From: Verrucomicrobiota bacterium
GTDB taxonomy: Bacteria > Verrucomicrobiota > Verrucomicrobiia > Limisphaerales > BJHT01
NCBI GenBank assembly: GCA_014193395.1
Contig: BJHT01000038.1
Span: 1-35,371, forward strand
Direction: 5' to 3'
DNA: 35,371 bases
The notes under the pieces are model-generated. The model saw only the letters and a program-made list of their open reading frames with translations. It had not been told where the DNA came from and made no database searches. Of this stretch, positions 31,766 through 35,371 are shown in pieces. How positions within the stretch are numbered: the first letter of the stretch is position 1; the number at the start of each line of letters is the position of its first letter. The position numbers and the translations under genes are program-made.

Positions 31766-34201
31766 TCACTTGTTCCCGAACAGCTCGCTCGCCACCACGG
31801 CATGGATGAGCGAGCGGAAGCCGTAGTTTTTCCCTTTGATTTGCTGCACGAGGTCGCGGACGGCGGGCTGGTCGGCGGAGTCGAGGGCGTGGCCGGTCGC
31901 GTAGGTGAGGAGCTTGGTCGTGAGAGCGCGGGCGAGCTGGTCGGGGTCGGCGAGGAGGAGTTGCTTGAGGTCGTCGATGTCGCGGAAGGCGCGGCCGTCA
32001 GACAGTTTGTCAGACGGGTCCACTTTCGGGCCGTGGAGGTAGGGCATTTTGCGGCCGTTGAGGGTCACGGGTTTGCCGTTGCCGCTGGTGCGGTAGAACT
32101 CCCGCCAGCCGCCGATCACATCGAAGCTCTCGAGGGCGAAACCGGGCGGGTCCATTTTCACATGACAGCTCGCGCAGGACTCGAGCTGGCGGTGTTTGGC
32201 GAGCTGCTCGCGGATGGTCTTGGTGCCGCGCGTGTCGGGTTCGAGCGTGCCGACGTTCTCGGGCGGCTTGGGCGGCGGCGTGCCGAGGATGCAGTCGAGC
32301 ACCCACGCGCCGCGCAGAACGGGGGAGGTCGTGGTGCCGTTGGCGGTGACTTTGAGCACGCTGGCCATGGTGAGCAGGCCGCCGCGATGGCTGTCGGGGG
32401 GTAGGGATACCTTGCGAAACTCCCAGCCGCTCACGCCGGGGATGCCGTAGTGCCGGGCGAGGCGGCCGTTGAGCATCGAGAAATCGGAGGCGATGAAGTG
32501 GGTGAGGCTCAGGTCGTGGCGGAGGACTTCGGTGAAGAACAGCTCAGTCTCGCGGAGCATCGAGACTTTCAGCATGTCATCGAACTCGGGGTAGAGAATG
32601 TGGCTGGGCACGGTGAAGTCGATGTCGCGCAGGCCGAGCCACTGGCCGGTGAAGTTTTCGGTGAAGGCGGCGGCTTTCGGATGATTGAGCAGGCGCTCGA
32701 CTTGCGCGCGGAGCGTCGCGGGTTGCGTGAGTTTGCGCTGTTCGGCGAGCGCGAGCAGTTCTTCGTCCGGCATGGTGCTCCAGAGGAAATAGGAGAGGCG
32801 GCTGGCGAGCGCGAAGTCGTCGAGCCGGCCGGGCGGCTCGCGCAGGAAGAGGAAATCGGGCGCGAGCAGAATGGCCCCGAGGGCCGTGCGGATGGCCTGC
32901 TCGAAGGTGCGTTGCTCGGCGAGCTTCGCGGCGAAGAGCGCGACGAATGGCTGCACGTCCGCATCGGTGACGCTGCGGCGAAAGGCGCGGCGCGCGAACT
33001 TTCGCAGGATGCGATCGGCGTCGGCGAGGGGCTCGGCGGAGATGACTTCGACGCGGTCGCGGAAGTTGTAGATCGGGGCGGGGCCTTGCTTCATTTCGCC
33101 GAAGAGACGGCGGTGGCTTTCCGGCGGCCACGTTTCGTTCAGCGGGCCTTCGATGTCGATCCAGTCGATGGCGAGGCCGGGGCCGTCCCAGGTGTCGGCG
33201 CCGGTTTTGTGGACGGTCTGCGACGAGGCGAGGCCATAGGGCAGAATCGTGATGGAGGTGCGCGGTTCCATGTGATCCACGAACTCGATGACCTTGGGCG
33301 TGCCCGGTGGCGCATCGAAGTAGCTGACGAGATGTCCGCGCGCGCCGCCCATGCCGCCGGAGCCCGACCACACGCGGAAGACGACGGGCTGGTTGGAACT
33401 CTGGATGCCCGCCGCGGAAATGCGGAACCGATAGCGCCCGCGTTCGCTGGGATAAAACTTCGTCGGCCCCAGCGCCTGCCATGCGGAGGACGTGAACGCG
33501 ACCACGCGGCCGGTGTCATTGGTGCGGAAAACTTTTTCGGTCGTCGAGCGAACTTGATGCGAGTCGGTCAGGAGGTAACGCGTCGTCGTGGACTTGGGCT
33601 GCGGGCGATTGGCGATGGCCTGGTTCAGCGCGGCGTCCGCCGCTTCGAGATAGCGGTCGAGCAGGAAGGAGGACGTGTGCAGCGCCTCGCCAATGTTGTC
33701 GAAGCCGTCGGCCGAGGAGTCGAACGGGAGCAGGGCTTTCAGCGGCGTCGCGACGCCGAGCAGGTCGCGCACGGTGTTTTCGTATTCGGTGCGGTTCAGG
33801 CGACGGAGGACGACGCGGCCTTCGGCACGGCGCCGGGCCGCGGCTTCGGCGAGGCGCGCGTCGAGGCGTCGCAAGAAGGCCTGCGCCTGCGCGGGGTCGG
33901 GGCGCGGCTCGTCCTTGGGAGGCATCTCGCCGGAGCGCACGCGTTCGAGAATCTCCCGCCAGCGCGCGCTGGTCGCGGCCTTGGAAAAATCGGCGTCCAG
34001 CTTGTCGAGCCGCAAATCTCTCTTTGCCTTTTTCTCGCCGTGACAGCGCAGGCAGTGCTCTTGGAAAAACGCCGCCGTCTCGCGGTCCCCCTGCCCTGCC
34101 CCGTCGGCCGCGGACAACACCACCGCCCGCGACACCAACATGATCACCGCGCAAAGCCACCGCCACGACGTGGCGAGGAAATTGAGTTTCAAATTTTTCA
34201 T
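31766..34201 (-). CDS. DUF1592-type secreted cytochrome protein (DUF1587-1595-1592-1588-1585)
   Basis: An 811-residue secreted protein (ATG 34201; signal segment about 12-32). An N-terminal cytochrome-c-like motif, CLRCH (50-54), is followed by the DUF1587 stretch (RRLNRTEYENTVRDLLG), a beta-rich insert, then DUF1595/1592 (ASRLSYFLWSTMPDEELL, FTGQWLGLRDI), DUF1588 (HRGGLLTMASVLKVTANGTTTSPVLRG) and DUF1585. A second heme motif, CASCH (676-680), lies in the DUF1588 end. These proteins are a hallmark of Planctomycetota and Verrucomicrobiota. They are thought to take part in extracellular or periplasmic carbohydrate oxidation, but the reaction is unknown. The usual DUF1552 partner is absent. Confidence 0.93.
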   Translation of the reverse strand: MKNLKLNFLATSWRWLCAVIMLVSRAVVLSAADGAGQGDRETAAFFQEHCLRCHGEKKAKRDLRLDKLDADFSKAATSARWREILERVRSGEMPPKDEPRPDPAQAQAFLRRLDARLAEAAARRRAEGRVVLRRLNRTEYENTVRDLLGVATPLKALLPFDSSADGFDNIGEALHTSSFLLDRYLEAADAALNQAIANRPQPKSTTTRYLLTDSHQVRSTTEKVFRTNDTGRVVAFTSSAWQALGPTKFYPSERGRYRFRISAAGIQSSNQPVVFRVWSGSGGMGGARGHLVSYFDAPPGTPKVIEFVDHMEPRTSITILPYGLASSQTVHKTGADTWDGPGLAIDWIDIEGPLNETWPPESHRRLFGEMKQGPAPIYNFRDRVEVISAEPLADADRILRKFARRAFRRSVTDADVQPFVALFAAKLAEQRTFEQAIRTALGAILLAPDFLFLREPPGRLDDFALASRLSYFLWSTMPDEELLALAEQRKLTQPATLRAQVERLLNHPKAAAFTENFTGQWLGLRDIDFTVPSHILYPEFDDMLKVSMLRETELFFTEVLRHDLSLTHFIASDFSMLNGRLARHYGIPGVSGWEFRKVSLPPDSHRGGLLTMASVLKVTANGTTTSPVLRGAWVLDCILGTPPPKPPENVGTLEPDTRGTKTIREQLAKHRQLESCASCHVKMDPPGFALESFDVIGGWREFYRTSGNGKPVTLNGRKMPYLHGPKVDPSDKLSDGRAFRDIDDLKQLLLADPDQLARALTTKLLTYATGHALDSADQPAVRDLVQQIKGKNYGFRSLIHAVVASELFGNK

Positions 34202-34532
34202 CGAACGCGCGGTTGGACGCCGCCGCCGCGCGAAGCTGCGAAATGATCGCAGGCGAAGCGACACGAATTGCCGAGGCGCGGGCGGAACGCGAAGAACCGC
34301 GTGTGGTAGCGCGCGCCTGCCCTCAGCGCGCCGCTGGCGTATCCGCACGTCCGACGGCGCGCTGAGGACAGCGACGCCCTGCCAGCGTCAGCGGATGGAC
34401 GAACTTGCGGCGAGGCTGAGAGCGTCAGGCGGGCAGACGGTTCGGGGAAAGTTTCGGACGCTCGGAACGCGTCCCGACCGCCGCCATGGATTTGCACCTT
34501 GCCACTCAGTCGCTGGTTCCTACATTCCGGCC
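34202..34532. other. 331-bp divergent spacer with a 13-bp inverted repeat
   Basis: CCTCAGCGCGCCG (34321-34333) and CGGCGCGCTGAGG (34355-34367) are a perfect 13-bp inverted repeat with a 21-bp loop, midway between the divergent DUF1592 gene and the last gene. It could be an operator for both, or a REP-like hairpin. I see no gene here. Confidence 0.75.
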
Positions 34533-35371
34533 ATGCGCGCCCTCCTCCTGCTGCTGGCCTGCTGGCTTGCCGTGCCCGCCAGCGGATTCAGCCAGAAAAT
34601 CAAAATTGATCTCACCAACGAGCGCGATCACTTCCTCGCCGGCGAGCCGATTCGGCTCGCGGTCAAGATCAGCAATTTCTCCGGCCGCCCGCTCGTGCTC
34701 GGCCTCGATAACGAATGGCTGAGCTTCACGATCATTGGTCCCAATCGCAAACCACTCGACCGCCTCCAGGAACTCCCGGTGCAAGGCCCGTTCGAGGTTC
34801 CCTCCGGCGCGGTCACGAGCCGCCTCTACGAACTCACCTCGAGTTTCGATTTCACCGAACCCGGCCCCTACGCCGTCACCGCCAGCGTTCAGGTCAAAGA
34901 CTGGAACGAAGCCTTCCGCACCGCGTACCCGAAGAAGATCGAACTCGTGCGGGGCATCAAACTCGTCGAGCAGGAAGTCGGCATCCCGGCGGTCCCCGGT
35001 GCCCCCGCGAGCCCTCCCGAGAGCCGCCGCTTCGCCCTCCTGCAAGTGCGCCATAACCAGCAGCTCTACCTTTATTTCCGCCTCGCCGATGCCTCGGGCA
35101 GCAAGATCTTGCGGGTCTTTCCCCTCGGTCCGCTCGTGGCGTTCGGCCGTCCCGAATTCCAGATCGACCGCAACAGCTACCTGCACGTGCTCTACCAGAC
35201 CAGCGCGCGGACCTTCACCTACTGCGCGTTGAATCCCAACGGCGACCTCTTCATCCGCCAGTCTCACGAATACGTGACCAACCGCCCCACCTTCGCCACG
35301 GACCGCGTTGGCGACGTGCTCATCACCGGCGGCCGCCGCCGCTTCGTCGCCTCGGACATCCCGCCGTCGAA
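34533..35371 (+). CDS. Secreted protein of unknown function, 3' end cut by the window
   Basis: An open frame of 279 codons running off the window, beginning with a signal peptide (MRALLLLLACWLAVPASGFS). Residues about 21-135 look like an immunoglobulin-like beta domain (LTNERDHFLAGEPIRLAVKI, then FTEPGPYAVTASVQV). The rest is beta-rich, with repeated short hydrophobic strands (LLQVRHNQQLYLYFRLAD, LHVLYQTSARTFTYCALN). I do not recognise a family. Codon use and length without stops support a real gene. It is divergent from the DUF1592 gene. Confidence 0.8.
   Translation, partial: MRALLLLLACWLAVPASGFSQKIKIDLTNERDHFLAGEPIRLAVKISNFSGRPLVLGLDNEWLSFTIIGPNRKPLDRLQELPVQGPFEVPSGAVTSRLYELTSSFDFTEPGPYAVTASVQVKDWNEAFRTAYPKKIELVRGIKLVEQEVGIPAVPGAPASPPESRRFALLQVRHNQQLYLYFRLADASGSKILRVFPLGPLVAFGRPEFQIDRNSYLHVLYQTSARTFTYCALNPNGDLFIRQSHEYVTNRPTFATDRVGDVLITGGRRRFVASDIPPS

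Noticed and set aside
32450..34246. 598-codon open frame on the + strand opposite the DUF1592 gene
   Set aside because: High-GC shadow. The minus strand shows recognised domains and two heme motifs along the whole length; this frame has no recognisable domain.

Overview
This window looks like chromosome from a free-living, aerobic, Gram-negative member of the Planctomycetota-Verrucomicrobiota group. My best guess is Verrucomicrobiota, of the Pedosphaera/Limisphaera kind. The basis is gene content: a large secreted DUF1587/DUF1592/DUF1588/DUF1585 cytochrome protein, a DUF1501 protein, a secreted sulfatase, Tat-exported Gfo/Idh/MocA and sugar-isomerase proteins, and a thioredoxin-heme-PDZ protein. 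High GC and intergenic spacers full of nested palindromes fit the same group. No 16S or other phylogenetic marker is present, so the assignment is inference.

Left part (1-5.5 kb): hisB; a tightly overlapping ECF sigma factor, anti-sigma-like membrane protein and secreted protein, closed by a strong terminator; a four-helix membrane protein with a FecR-like domain; then ribBA and ribH for riboflavin synthesis.

Centre-left (5.5-14 kb): a respiratory block on the + strand. It starts with a secreted cupredoxin-like protein that has its own promoter region and terminator. Heme o/a synthesis follows (ctaA, ctaB), then cytochrome c oxidase subunits I, III and IV, two small uncharacterised membrane proteins, subunit II, a Sco copper chaperone and a DUF420/CtaM-like assembly factor. 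Heme A supply, copper insertion and the structural subunits are therefore encoded together. Subunit I lacks the usual K-channel lysine, and subunit III carries a large loop predicted to be periplasmic.

Centre-right (14-25 kb): secreted catabolic and housekeeping genes. They are an esterase divergent from a sulfatase, a divergent PanB-like protein, a Tat-exported oxidoreductase/isomerase pair, a tiny Pro/Ala/Lys lipoprotein, a TlpA-like thioredoxin, a DUF1501 protein and a HEAT-repeat protein.

Right part (25-35.4 kb): a HupE/UreJ-type membrane protein whose start lies inside a repeat, an RlmI-like methyltransferase, a small membrane protein, a secreted protein with repeated Sm-like motifs, the thioredoxin-heme-PDZ protein, the DUF1592 cytochrome protein, and a secreted protein cut by the window end.

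The larger spacers (14.1, 18.0-18.2, 23.2-23.4, 24.9-25.3, 28.3-28.5, 31.6 and 34.3 kb) carry nested inverted repeats of several different sequence families. I see no tRNA, rRNA, CRISPR array, transposase or phage gene. Most starts I inspected have no clear Shine-Dalgarno sequence; the sco gene is a clear exception.
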